From the NCBI GenBank assembly GCA_948999435.1, contig CARJCM010000003.1:1-49253 (forward strand): DNA of 49,253 bases. Reading direction: 5' to 3'. Positions 7,425 to 16,187 of the stretch are shown piece after piece. Both the position numbers and the translations under genes were made by a program. Each line of letters starts with the position of its first letter. The stretch's first letter is position 1. The notes beneath the pieces are model-generated. The model did not search any database. It was not told where the DNA came from and worked only from the letters and a program-made list of their open reading frames with translations. The stretch is from an uncultured Bacilli bacterium. GTDB lineage: Bacteria; Bacillota_I; Bacilli_A; RF39; UBA660.

Positions 7425-8724
7425 TTCATTAGTTACTATTGAAAAAAATAGGGATACAACTGTTAATGTAAATGTTAATGTGATAGATGAATTATCTTGT
7501 GATAATATTAGAAAAAATTATAATGAAGTAGCGATGTTGGAAGAAGAATTTACTGATAGACTAGAATATAGTAAAGATGTATTAACAAAAAAATTGCTAC
7601 CTAAACAATTACAATCTGACTTTAATATAGTTCCTAAATTGATTAATGGCAAAATGGAATATGAAACTAAAGCAGTGACTCCTGATGCTTATGAAAAATT
7701 TCCAATTAAAATGAATTATACTATGCAATTTAAGGATGTTGAAGAAGCTAAAAAATTTAGAGAGAATGGTATTGAAGAATTACAAAGACAAGCAAATCTA
7801 TTACAACAGCCTGTAGAGATACCCAATATAACCAATATGAAGGAATTTTTAGGGGAATTTGAAAATCCTGTTGCACATTCGACAAAATATGGTTCTGAAG
7901 GAATAAAATTATTTATTTGCCCAAGACCTTTACCACCAGCTCAAAAGTATTCAATAGAAATATTTAATGATAAAGTATCTTTTAAATTAACAACATTGTT
8001 AAGGTTATCTAATTATTACGAAAATGATGTTATACTAACAAATAAAGAAAGTATAGAGGAAGCTTTTGATATTACGATAAAATTATCTAATTATAGAAAA
8101 TTAGAAGAAGATGAACAAGTACAAGGAAAATTTAACATAACCATAGCTTTAAGGGAAAAATATTATAATAGTTGCGAATTTAATAAAGAAATAATAAAGT
8201 ATAAATTTTTGGTCGAAGATTCTAATAATCATATTTTAATTGATAATGTTGATAATAATGTAAACATTTTCTCATTTGAAAATTGTGGAAAAACTAATTA
8301 TAAGAAAAAAGATTATAAAAGACTTAATAATACAATTGATTTGATAGATAAAGTAATTTATATTTCAAAATTAAAAAATATAAAAGTTGATTATGATATG
8401 GAACATTTTATAAAAAATGAAGAATTTATTAATTTAGTTTATAATGAATTAAACAATAAAAATTATACAATTAAAAAATCGATGACATGGTCATTAGGAT
8501 TAAATGAAAAAGCAGATATAAATGAATTATACAAAAATGATGGAAAAATATTATTAAAATCAACCCTTGATAATATATCACTATTTGGTGTGAATATTAC
8601 ACTAAAAACTAACGAAATGATAATGTATAATTGTTCTGTAAAGGAAATTATTGATAAAGGCAAAAATAAAAAAGTAAAATTTGAATCTAGTTATATTGAA
8701 TTTATATTAACAAATAATAAATGA
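7411..8724 (+). CDS. Unknown 438-aa protein, last gene of the cassette
   Basis: Start chosen at 7411 (MKQNNSLVTI) because GGTGG lies just upstream. An in-frame ATG at 7399 would add four residues. There are no signal peptide, membrane helix, P-loop or nuclease motif that I can see. Residues about 10-80 are acidic and helical, the middle (ICPRPLPPAQKYSIEIF onward) is predicted beta-rich, and the C-terminus is Lys/Asn-rich with mixed strands. It ends in TGA. The 52-aa protein overlaps its start, so the two probably work together. The function is unknown; the position at the end of a repeat-flanked cassette suggests a binding or effector component. Confidence 0.7.
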   Translation: MKQNNSLVTIEKNRDTTVNVNVNVIDELSCDNIRKNYNEVAMLEEEFTDRLEYSKDVLTKKLLPKQLQSDFNIVPKLINGKMEYETKAVTPDAYEKFPIKMNYTMQFKDVEEAKKFRENGIEELQRQANLLQQPVEIPNITNMKEFLGEFENPVAHSTKYGSEGIKLFICPRPLPPAQKYSIEIFNDKVSFKLTTLLRLSNYYENDVILTNKESIEEAFDITIKLSNYRKLEEDEQVQGKFNITIALREKYYNSCEFNKEIIKYKFLVEDSNNHILIDNVDNNVNIFSFENCGKTNYKKKDYKRLNNTIDLIDKVIYISKLKNIKVDYDMEHFIKNEEFINLVYNELNNKNYTIKKSMTWSLGLNEKADINELYKNDGKILLKSTLDNISLFGVNITLKTNEMIMYNCSVKEIIDKGKNKKVKFESSYIEFILTNNK

Positions 8725-8730
8725 TCATTA

Positions 8731-8769
8731 ATTTTAGGTAGCATTTAGGTAGCAAAATTTTAAACTTTT
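8731..8769. repeat. Right inverted repeat with an internal 11-bp tandem
   Basis: TTTAGGTAGCA occurs twice back to back (8733-8743 and 8744-8754). 8731-8746 is the perfect reverse complement of 4727-4742, and 8760-8769 that of 4714-4723. The tandem doubling is present only at the right end. Confidence 0.8.
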
Positions 8770-8869
8770 ATTATTATGCATTAATTTCTTTTAATCAAAA
8801 TTGGGAAAAAATAAACAAAATATAAAGAAAAATAAAGGTTTTAAAATGAAATAAACCAAAATTTAATAG

Positions 8870-8905
8870 CCCCCTGAAGGAGCCGAAAGGCTCCACTTTT
8901 TTTTT
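8870..8905 (+). terminator. Cassette terminator, second copy of the 26-bp repeat
   Basis: The GGAGCC-GAAA-GGCTCC hairpin (8879-8894) is followed by AC and nine T residues. The first 26 bases match 4656-4681 exactly. AACCAAAA also precedes both copies, but the upstream hairpins of the small RNA are absent here. Confidence 0.9.
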
Positions 8906-9002
8906 ACTTAATATTTTTTTCCAAATTTCTATAATACTAAGTGTTAGACTAGATAATTTTTTTAAAATAAGAGTATAATCAGTTTAGATTTTGCTTTTTT
9001 AA

Positions 9003-9011
9003 TGCTATAAT
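9003..9011 (+). promoter_or_regulatory. Extended -10 promoter of the VanZ-like gene
   Basis: TGCTATAAT, 51 bases before the start codon. Another TATAAT lies at 8974-8979. Confidence 0.55.
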
Positions 9012-9061
9012 ATTTAATATAAAGTTGTACATGAATAATAAATTATCGAGGAGAAAATAAT

Positions 9062-9580
9062 ATGAAAGAATTAGTTGATTTTGTCTTTTTAATAATAGTA
9101 TATTTTTGGAAATTTTATAGAAAGTGGAAGGAGAAAGGCAGAGATATACTACTTATAAATACTCTTATGTATATATACTTATCTTTTGTACTATATTTTA
9201 CCTTAATGCCTATAATAACATCTTTACCATTTATATTTAATCATCCATATGATTCCATGAATTTAGTCCCATTTATTGATGTTTTAAATGGTAGAGGTGA
9301 TTTTATTAGACAAGTTGGATTAAATGTGATAATGACAATTCCTTTTGGTTTTTTAATACCTTTAGTAAAAAAAGAAAATGATAAACTATTAAAAGTTGTT
9401 TTTTATACTTTTTTATTAAGTCTCGGAATTGAGTTATTACAGCCTTTAATAAATGGAGTTAGGTCAGCCGATATAACGGATTTAATAACTAATGTCATTG
9501 GTGGAATTATTGGATATATAATATATTTAATATTCAAACCATTAACAACTAAAATATTAAATTGTATAAGATATAGATAA
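9062..9580 (+). CDS. VanZ-like membrane protein
   Basis: 172 aa with about four membrane helices. The VanZ signature is visible: NLVPFIDVL, then LNVIMTIPFGFLIPL, then GIELLQPLINGVRSADITDL followed by NVIGGIIGY. VanZ relatives are associated with low-level teicoplanin resistance or envelope functions, but the molecular activity is not established. GAGGAG precedes the start. It follows the cassette terminator and has its own promoter, so it is not part of the cassette operon. Confidence 0.85.
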   Translation: MKELVDFVFLIIVYFWKFYRKWKEKGRDILLINTLMYIYLSFVLYFTLMPIITSLPFIFNHPYDSMNLVPFIDVLNGRGDFIRQVGLNVIMTIPFGFLIPLVKKENDKLLKVVFYTFLLSLGIELLQPLINGVRSADITDLITNVIGGIIGYIIYLIFKPLTTKILNCIRYR

Positions 9581-9613
9581 TTACGAATTACAATTTGAAA
9601 GTGAGATGAGAAT

Positions 9614-9781
9614 ATGAATAATGAAGTTAAAAAAGTTATTGAAAAATTTAAAGAAGTAAAAAATATATTAAAAGATTTCTCTACTAAAGATAAAGCAATA
9701 GAATATCTAATTAGTGAAACAAAATTATCAAAAGAAGAATGTTCCGCTGCATACGATATTATCATGAAAATTGAAGATTAA
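9614..9781 (+). CDS. Small helical protein, 55 aa, unknown
   Basis: MNNEVKKVIEKFKEVKNILK and a C-terminal SKEECSAAYDIIMKIED give a charged three-helix-like profile. The ribosome site (GAGATGAG) is weak. It starts 34 bases after the VanZ-like gene. No domain is recognised. Codon use resembles its neighbours. Confidence 0.5.
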   Translation: MNNEVKKVIEKFKEVKNILKDFSTKDKAIEYLISETKLSKEECSAAYDIIMKIED

Positions 9782-9806
9782 ATAACAGCTTAGGATTGTG
9801 ATAATT

Positions 9807-9911
9807 ATGAGTGAAAGGCCTAAATTAGATAATAATTTAGATGCTAATAGAAAGGCTTGAAAGGCCATAATAAATACGAAAAAGAAGATCTAAAAGTATT
9901 GGATTTATAAT
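9807..9911 (+). pseudogene. Possible remnant of a SAP-domain (DUF6434-type) gene
   Basis: ATG 9807 reads MSERPKLDNNLDANRKA then stops. The beginning resembles the N-terminus of small SAP-domain proteins (RPxLDxNLDA). A little further on, another frame gives KGHNKYEKEDLKVLDL and a stop at 9909-9911, which would fit the end of such a protein. The middle appears deleted. Matching is from memory of the family, so this is tentative. Confidence 0.35.
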
Positions 9912-9944
9912 TACAAAATACAAGTAATGTTATAGGAGATATTT

Positions 9945-10373
9945 ATGTTTAGTAAAGAAAATTTTAATCATATTCCTAGCGAATATGAAATGAGCAATTT
10001 TATCAATAATGAACTATGGGATAAATTTTGTGAATTTATGAAAAGCAATTATAATGTAAATCCTATATTTGAATTTAGCAAATGTAGTTTGGAATTTGGA
10101 TGGAATATAAAGTTTAAAAAAGGTAGTAGAACTTTATGCACAGTATATCCAAGAGAAAACTATTTTTGTGTAATGATTGTTATTGGAAAAAAGGAAAAAG
10201 AACAATTTGAAAACATGTTTCATAGTTTTTGCATTGAAATACAAGAAATTTATGGGGACACAAGGGAATTTAATAATCAAAAATGGCTGATGATAGATTT
10301 AGAAGATGAAGATAAAAAGTATGAGGATGTAAAAAAAATATTAAATATAAGGGCAAGCCGAAATACATTTTAA
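9945..10373 (+). CDS. DUF3788-family protein
   Basis: 142 aa. The pattern WNIKFKKGSRTLCTVYPREN followed by MIVIGKKEKEQFE, a central DTREFNNQKWLMIDL and a terminal VKKILNIRAS matches the DUF3788 family of small cytosolic proteins of unknown function. AGGAGAT lies just upstream of the ATG. It precedes the glycosylase gene by 24 bases and is probably co-transcribed with it. Confidence 0.75.
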   Translation: MFSKENFNHIPSEYEMSNFINNELWDKFCEFMKSNYNVNPIFEFSKCSLEFGWNIKFKKGSRTLCTVYPRENYFCVMIVIGKKEKEQFENMFHSFCIEIQEIYGDTREFNNQKWLMIDLEDEDKKYEDVKKILNIRASRNTF

Positions 10374-10397
10374 AAATTAGAAAGGAAAATAAATAAA

Positions 10398-11111
10398 ATG
10401 GTTAAACAAAAAACTTTTTCAGATAATGTATTAGAATTTAATAATTGGCTAGCAACCATATCTTTAAAATTATTTGATAATTATAGTATTAGTAATCCCT
10501 TTAATGGTCAAAATAAAGAGCAAATAAAAGCGATTACAAATAGATTTTATAAAAAATATTATAATGACAATAATAAAAGATATTTAATACTAGGAAGTTC
10601 CCCAGCAAGAAAAGGAACCGCTATGACTGGAATACCATTTGAAGATGCCAATCATCTTTATAAAGAAACAGGAATTATGATTGATAATTTTTATATAAAT
10701 AAATCATCCTCAAATTTTTTATATGATGTTATGGAACAATATGGAGGTTGTGAAAAATTCTATAAAGATTTTTTTATGAGTTTTGTTTGTCCAGTAGGTA
10801 TTATAAATAAAAGTAGCAAAGGAAATGAAATTAATTCAAATTATTATGAAAATAAAAAATTAGAAAAAACTTTATATAGTTTTATTATTGAATCTTTAAA
10901 AAAGCAAATTTCTTTAGGCATAGACACTTCTATTTGTTTTTGCATAGGAAGAGGAGAAAACTATAATTTTCTAACTAGAATAAATAAAGAATATAAATTC
11001 TTTGATAAGATTATAGCTTTAGAGCATCCCAGATTTATAATGCAATATAACAGCAAAGACAAAAACAAATATTTAAATAAATATCTTGAAGCTTTAAAAA
11101 ATAAAAACTAA
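10398..11111 (+). CDS. SMUG2-type uracil-DNA glycosylase-family protein (DUF4918)
   Basis: 237 aa. LILGSSPARKGTAMTGIPF corresponds to the glycosylase motif I (GxxPG/A...TGIPF). VCPVGI and the C-terminal ALEHPRFIMQY complete the pattern of the SMUG2/DUF4918 family. It is expected to remove uracil or related damaged bases from DNA. AAAGGAAA lies upstream. The next gene, 15 bases downstream, is a DUF2779 nuclease, so a DNA maintenance or defence role for the pair is plausible. Confidence 0.8.
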   Translation: MVKQKTFSDNVLEFNNWLATISLKLFDNYSISNPFNGQNKEQIKAITNRFYKKYYNDNNKRYLILGSSPARKGTAMTGIPFEDANHLYKETGIMIDNFYINKSSSNFLYDVMEQYGGCEKFYKDFFMSFVCPVGIINKSSKGNEINSNYYENKKLEKTLYSFIIESLKKQISLGIDTSICFCIGRGENYNFLTRINKEYKFFDKIIALEHPRFIMQYNSKDKNKYLNKYLEALKNKN

Positions 11112-11126
11112 GTTAGGAGGGTTAAA

Positions 11127-12608
11127 ATGTATTTATCAAAATCTAAATATTGTAGTGCTCATCAATGTTTAAAAATGCTTTGGTTAAGTGAATTTAAACC
11201 AGAAGTAAAAGAAGATACAAATAATGAAGGTGTTTTAGAGAATGGTACTGAAGTAGGAATTATAGCTAAAAAACTTTTAGGTAAGTCAATTGATATAGAA
11301 TTTAATGAAGATTTACAAGTAATGATTAAAGACACAGAAGAATCTTTAAAACAAGATAGTGTAATAATTACAGAAGCATCATTTTCTTACAATAACAATT
11401 TTTGTAGTGTTGATATTTTAAAAAAGGACAAAGATAGCTATGAAATATATGAAGTAAAAAGTTCCACAAGTATTAGTGACATTTATTTAGAAGATGTTTC
11501 ATATCAAGTATATGTCTTAAAAAGTTTAGGATACAACATAACAAAAGCTTCAATTGTATATATCAATTCCAAATACATCCGAGGAAAAAAGTTAGATTTA
11601 AGAAAATTATTTATAATCGAGGACGTAACAGATATAGCGCTTCAAAAACAAGAGAAAATAGAAAAAAACATAGAAGAAATAAATGAATATATTAAAGAAA
11701 AAAGTGAGCCAAAACAAGATATAGGAATGCATTGTGTCAAACCCTATGATTGTCCATTTTTTAAATATTGTACTAAAGCTTTAGTTAAACCAAACGTTTT
11801 TGATATAAGAGGAATGAATATATCAAATAAGTTTAAATTATATAATAAAAACAAAATAAGTTTTAAAGAATTATTAAAAGAGAAATTAAATAATAAATAT
11901 TTAGAACAAATTGATTTTGAGTTAAATGACAAAGAACCAAGTATCAAAAAAGATGAAATAAAAGAGTTTTTAACCACATTAACATTTCCCATGTATTTTT
12001 TAGATTTTGAAACATTTCAAGAATCGATACCTGTATTAGAAAATTCAAGTCCTTATGAACAAATACCATTTCAATATTCTTTACATTATTTAGAAAGTGA
12101 AAATAGTACATTAAAACATACTGAATTTTTAGCCAAAATAAATACTGACCCTAGGAGAGATTTAGCAGAGCATCTTATCAAGAATATTCCGAGAAATACA
12201 TGTGTAATCGCTTATAATTCTAGTTTTGAGAAAATGATAATCAAAAGATTAGCAAGTTTATATCCTGATTTAAGTGAACATTTAATGAATATTTATCATA
12301 ATATAAAAGATTTAATGATTCCGTTTAAAAACAGAAGTTATTACACCAAAGAAATGCAAGGCTCTTATTCTATAAAGTATGTTTTACCAGCTTTATTTCC
12401 TAATGATAAAAATTTAGATTATCATGCTCTAAATAATATTCATAATGGTAGTGAAGCGATGAATAGTTTTAAAAACTTAAAAAATATGACCAAAGAAGAA
12501 CAAGAAGAAATTAGAAAAGATTTACTTAAATATTGTGAATTAGACACTTTAGCAATGGTAAAAATATATGAAAAATTAGTAGAAGAAACAACTTTACAAA
12601 CAAGTTAA
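11127..12608 (+). CDS. DUF2779 protein: Cas4-like plus DEDD-type nuclease domains
   Basis: 493 aa. The N-terminal part looks like a PD-(D/E)xK/Cas4-like nuclease: SVDILKKD, then YEIYEVKSSTSISDIYLEDV with the ExK, then QVYVLKSLG. Cysteines are present at the start (C9, C14) and at HCVKPYDCPFFKYC, consistent with an Fe-S cluster. The C-terminal half carries YFLDFETF (DxE), VIAYNSSFEK and KYCELDTLAM, as in DEDD exonucleases and the DUF2779 family. AGGAGGG gives a strong start. Such proteins occur in repair and defence contexts; the exact role is unknown. Confidence 0.78.
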   Translation: MYLSKSKYCSAHQCLKMLWLSEFKPEVKEDTNNEGVLENGTEVGIIAKKLLGKSIDIEFNEDLQVMIKDTEESLKQDSVIITEASFSYNNNFCSVDILKKDKDSYEIYEVKSSTSISDIYLEDVSYQVYVLKSLGYNITKASIVYINSKYIRGKKLDLRKLFIIEDVTDIALQKQEKIEKNIEEINEYIKEKSEPKQDIGMHCVKPYDCPFFKYCTKALVKPNVFDIRGMNISNKFKLYNKNKISFKELLKEKLNNKYLEQIDFELNDKEPSIKKDEIKEFLTTLTFPMYFLDFETFQESIPVLENSSPYEQIPFQYSLHYLESENSTLKHTEFLAKINTDPRRDLAEHLIKNIPRNTCVIAYNSSFEKMIIKRLASLYPDLSEHLMNIYHNIKDLMIPFKNRSYYTKEMQGSYSIKYVLPALFPNDKNLDYHALNNIHNGSEAMNSFKNLKNMTKEEQEEIRKDLLKYCELDTLAMVKIYEKLVEETTLQTS

Positions 12609-12614
12609 TAATAT

Positions 12615-12643
12615 TTGTTAATTTAGTATTATTATGATAAAAT
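12615..12643 (+). promoter_or_regulatory. Promoter of the transglutaminase-like gene
   Basis: TTGTTA (12615-12620), a 17-base spacer and TGA-TAAAAT (12638-12643). AGGAGT and the ATG at 12667 follow. Confidence 0.6.
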
Positions 12644-12666
12644 AAAAATATAGGAGTCTGATATAA

Positions 12667-14304
12667 ATGCCAAATAATTATAAAGGATTTGATTTAGAAA
12701 ATGCTATAACTTTATATAATTCCAAAATGATAATTAGTGATAAATATCAAGAACCAGTAATATCAGAATTAGATAAAGAAACAAATTATATTTATATAAA
12801 TACTTTATATGCTAGAAATGAAAAAGACAAGTTACATCAACAATTATTAAGATTTATAAAAAATTATCAGAGAAGTAAAATAGAGATTTTATCTCCTGAA
12901 TTAATAAATAATGAAATATTAGAAGCCATAGCTAACAACACCAAAATAACAAGCGTTACTTTAGGAAATCCTAATGATATTTATATTTTAACACGCGGTG
13001 CATTTGACATATTAGATAAATCAGAGAGTATATATAATATTAATACTGATGATGTTACAGGAGAATATACAAATAGTGAAAGAGAAAGAATAAGCTTTTT
13101 TACACATAAAAGATTAGTAGATGTATTTACATATCAAATGTTAAATGATGGTCGAATTATTCACTTGACAAGCCCATTAGCAAATACAGACATAAATAAT
13201 CTTCGTAAATATAGTAAAAAAGGAATAAAAATATTTTTTGGATATAATGATAAAGATAATATATTAAAAATTATAGAGGTATTAAAAGGACGAAATATAG
13301 AATTTAGATTTATGAGTGTAGACATATTAAAAGACAATGTTGAGGCATTTAAAGTCTATGGAGAAGAGAATATAGTTATAGATAGAAGTGTAAGTTTAAA
13401 TAGATTTTTAGAGGTAGAAAAACTTTTAGACTTAATGGTAAAAGATATAAAAGAATCAACTTTATCCCCATATGAAAAATATTTAGCAGTTTTCAAAATT
13501 GTTAAAGCGTTTAAAACATATCGAAGAGAAGGGAATGAGAACCAATTTAATACTTCAGCATCTTGTGATTTATATGAAATATTATTTAGCGATTATATCG
13601 TATGCTTAGGCTTTTCAGAATTAATGATAGCTTTATTAAAAAGAGTTGGAATATATGCGACATTCTTCCACGTTGAAATATTAAAAGAAAGTGAAAGATT
13701 AACAAAAGAAGATTATGCTACTTTAACTCGTGCTGAACAAAATGATAAAAAAGGAACAAAAGGTTATCACTCTCGGATTATATTCCGATTAGTAGATTCT
13801 AAATATGATATAGATGGAATTTTTATAAGTGATGTCACGTGGAATCAAGAAGAAGACTTAGATTTATACAATCATTCAAGCTTAACTCCTTATGAAACAA
13901 GATTTGAAAGTGATGCATTTTATAATACTCCTGATGATATATTTGATATCCAAAGTGGCACTGAATTTTACACAAAAATAAAAAAAATTCCTGACTCAAT
14001 CCCTAGATTCTTAGAAATAATTGATGTTATAGATAATCCATTTTATAATTATTTAGATAAAAATTATGATATAGATGGTCCCTATAATACAGAATTTTTT
14101 ATAGAAATATACAATTATATAATTTTACATACTAACAAAAGAATACCAAAAGAAACTTTATTTACAGCATTAAGAGAAGTAATAAAATTAGCTTTTACTA
14201 ATATAAGTGATGAAGAATTAGAAACTCTAATAGCAAGACTAAATGAAGATTATGAAGATGAGCAAGCTATATCATTTATACCAGAGGGAAACAGTCGTAA
14301 ATAA
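12667..14304 (+). CDS. Transglutaminase-like superfamily protein
   Basis: 545 aa, no signal peptide. A candidate catalytic triad is spaced as in transglutaminase-like proteins: C313 in VCLGFSELMIALLKRVG, H368 in KGYHSRIIFRL and D389 in ISDVTWN. The first 250 residues are mixed alpha/beta (IYINTLYARNEKDKLHQ) and unrecognised, and the last 120 are helical and acidic. Because there is no export signal it is probably a cytosolic peptidase or transferase rather than a wall enzyme. The fold is inferred from the triad only. Confidence 0.5.
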   Translation: MPNNYKGFDLENAITLYNSKMIISDKYQEPVISELDKETNYIYINTLYARNEKDKLHQQLLRFIKNYQRSKIEILSPELINNEILEAIANNTKITSVTLGNPNDIYILTRGAFDILDKSESIYNINTDDVTGEYTNSERERISFFTHKRLVDVFTYQMLNDGRIIHLTSPLANTDINNLRKYSKKGIKIFFGYNDKDNILKIIEVLKGRNIEFRFMSVDILKDNVEAFKVYGEENIVIDRSVSLNRFLEVEKLLDLMVKDIKESTLSPYEKYLAVFKIVKAFKTYRREGNENQFNTSASCDLYEILFSDYIVCLGFSELMIALLKRVGIYATFFHVEILKESERLTKEDYATLTRAEQNDKKGTKGYHSRIIFRLVDSKYDIDGIFISDVTWNQEEDLDLYNHSSLTPYETRFESDAFYNTPDDIFDIQSGTEFYTKIKKIPDSIPRFLEIIDVIDNPFYNYLDKNYDIDGPYNTEFFIEIYNYIILHTNKRIPKETLFTALREVIKLAFTNISDEELETLIARLNEDYEDEQAISFIPEGNSRK

Positions 14305-14325
14305 TTTAAGAAAGAAGAAAATAAA

Positions 14326-15540
14326 ATGAATAAGAAAACTATAGTTATAGCAAGTTTAGGTATTTTAGTAGTATTATTAATTTTTTTAGGAGTAAAGATT
14401 AACAAAAAAATAGAGCTAAAAAATGCTAAAATAGTTGTAGAATTAAAAGAAGATTTAGAAACAGAATTTTTAAGTAAAGTAAAAGTATCAGATTTTATAA
14501 CAAATATCAATGGTTTAATAACAAATGATTATAATATAGATACTACAATAATTGGCGAGAAAGAAATAAAATTTGAATATATAAATGAAGATAATATCAA
14601 AATTCCTTATTCATATGAGTTAAATATCAAAGATACTACACCACCAGTAGTTTGGTTAGGTTCTAGTTACACAGTAAATGTTGGAAGCAAAATTAATTTA
14701 ACAGAGAAGATAATGTGTGGTGACAATTATGATGATAACCCAGAATGTATTATTGAAGGCGAATATGATATGGATAAAGAAGGAACGTATCCTTTAACTT
14801 TTAAAGCAACAGATTCTTCAGGAAATATAACAGAAAAGAAGTTTAACTTATATGTAGTAAAACCAAAACCATCAACAGGGAATAACAATAGTAAGCCATC
14901 ACCTAAAACTTATTTTAGTGATATAGTTGAAAAACATAAAAATGAAGATACTGAAATAGGTTTGGACTTATCAGAATGGCAAGGCACAGTAGATTTTGAG
15001 AAAATAAAAGCAGCTGGAGTAGAGTTTGTTATCTTAAGAGTTGGCGGTACTAAAGGAATAAAAGGTGATTATTTCTTAGATGGCAAGTTTATTGAGAATA
15101 TAACGAAAGCTAATGAAATAGGAATGCCAGTAGGAGTATATTTTTATTCTTATGCTAATAGTAAAGAAAAAGTTTTAAAAGATGCCGAATGGATATATGA
15201 ACAAATAAAACCCTATAAAGTAGAATTAGGAGTAGCCTATGACTGGGAGAATTGGAGTTTCTACAATGACTTTAATTTAAGTTTTTACAAATTAACAGAC
15301 ATGGCCAATAGTTATTTAAATTATTTTAAAAGTAAAGGTTATAAAGGTTTATTATATGGTAGTAAAAACTATTTAGAACAAATATGGTTGGACACAGACT
15401 ATCCAATCTGGTTAGCACATTATGCCAAATCAACATCTTACAAGGGTAATTATCATTATTGGCAAATATGTAGTAATGGTAGAGTGGATGGAATTAATGC
15501 TGATGTCGATATAGACATAAGATATAAAAATAAGAATTAG
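14326..15540 (+). CDS. Membrane-anchored GH25 muramidase with Ig-like domain
   Basis: 404 aa. An N-terminal membrane anchor (about 5-24) is followed by a DUF5011-like Ig domain (DTTPPVVWLG ... GTYPLTFKATDSSGN, about 100-185), a Pro/Ser linker and a GH25 domain from about 207 to the end. The GH25 hallmarks are IGLDLSEWQG (D214), GVYFYSY and AYDWENW (D306/E308), with HYWQICSNG near the C-terminus. It should cleave the MurNAc-GlcNAc bond of peptidoglycan during wall growth or division. It starts 21 bases after the transglutaminase-like gene. Confidence 0.92.
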   Translation: MNKKTIVIASLGILVVLLIFLGVKINKKIELKNAKIVVELKEDLETEFLSKVKVSDFITNINGLITNDYNIDTTIIGEKEIKFEYINEDNIKIPYSYELNIKDTTPPVVWLGSSYTVNVGSKINLTEKIMCGDNYDDNPECIIEGEYDMDKEGTYPLTFKATDSSGNITEKKFNLYVVKPKPSTGNNNSKPSPKTYFSDIVEKHKNEDTEIGLDLSEWQGTVDFEKIKAAGVEFVILRVGGTKGIKGDYFLDGKFIENITKANEIGMPVGVYFYSYANSKEKVLKDAEWIYEQIKPYKVELGVAYDWENWSFYNDFNLSFYKLTDMANSYLNYFKSKGYKGLLYGSKNYLEQIWLDTDYPIWLAHYAKSTSYKGNYHYWQICSNGRVDGINADVDIDIRYKNKN

Positions 15541-15552
15541 GAGGAATAATAA

Positions 15553-16101
15553 ATGAATTTATATATAAGTGGAAGTAATAGAAAACATAATAGCTATAAT
15601 TTTTTAAAAATGATAAAAAACGATACTGATATTTTTCTTTCTGTCTCAGATTTAAATATAAAGTATTGTGGAGGTTGCAATGCTTGTGCAAAAAATAAAA
15701 ATAATACTTGTATTTTAGATGACGATATGAAACAGGTTTATGAAGCAATAGATAAATGTAATAAAATAGTAATAATGTCACCAATTTATATGAATCAAAT
15801 TACAGGAATATTAAAAAATATAATTGATAGATTAAATCCTTATTGTTCCAGTGAAAAATTAAGAGGCAAAAAAATCTATTTAATTACTATTGGGCAAATG
15901 TCTGAAGAAGAACAAGAAGAAGTCGTTCAAGACATAAAAAAATATTTTTTAGGAATTAGTGAATTTTTATATTTTGAATTTGAATATTTATATAATTTTA
16001 CAAGTGGAGATATATTAGAAATAGATGATATAAATAAAATGTATTCTATTGAAGAATTAAATAAAATAGTAAAAGACATAAAAAATCAAATTGAGAAATA
16101 A
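15553..16101 (+). CDS. Flavodoxin-like NAD(P)H-dependent FMN reductase
   Basis: 182 aa. YISGSNRKHNS is the phosphate-binding loop, and CGGCNACAKNKNNTC is a Cys cluster typical of iron-sulfur flavoprotein/NADPH-dependent FMN reductases. VIMSPIYMNQITGILKNIID is the dimer/FMN segment. It is a cytosolic redox enzyme of unknown acceptor. AGGAGG precedes the start, 12 bases after the muramidase gene. Confidence 0.85.
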   Translation: MNLYISGSNRKHNSYNFLKMIKNDTDIFLSVSDLNIKYCGGCNACAKNKNNTCILDDDMKQVYEAIDKCNKIVIMSPIYMNQITGILKNIIDRLNPYCSSEKLRGKKIYLITIGQMSEEEQEEVVQDIKKYFLGISEFLYFEFEYLYNFTSGDILEIDDINKMYSIEELNKIVKDIKNQIEK

Positions 16102-16187
16102 CGCTATAATTAATTATTATAAAATATAAATGGAGGCAATCTCTATTTTTTTTATTTATAAATAATATATAAGAATAATAAAATATA

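Noticed and set aside
1..8724. UGA reassigned to Trp as in Mycoplasma
   Set aside because: Genes end in TGA, tryptophan is coded by TGG, and no gene needs in-frame TGA to be read through.
13830..13846. CACGTG-containing sequence as a parS site
   Set aside because: Only about 10 of 16 bases match the Bacilli parS and it lies inside a gene, far from parAB.
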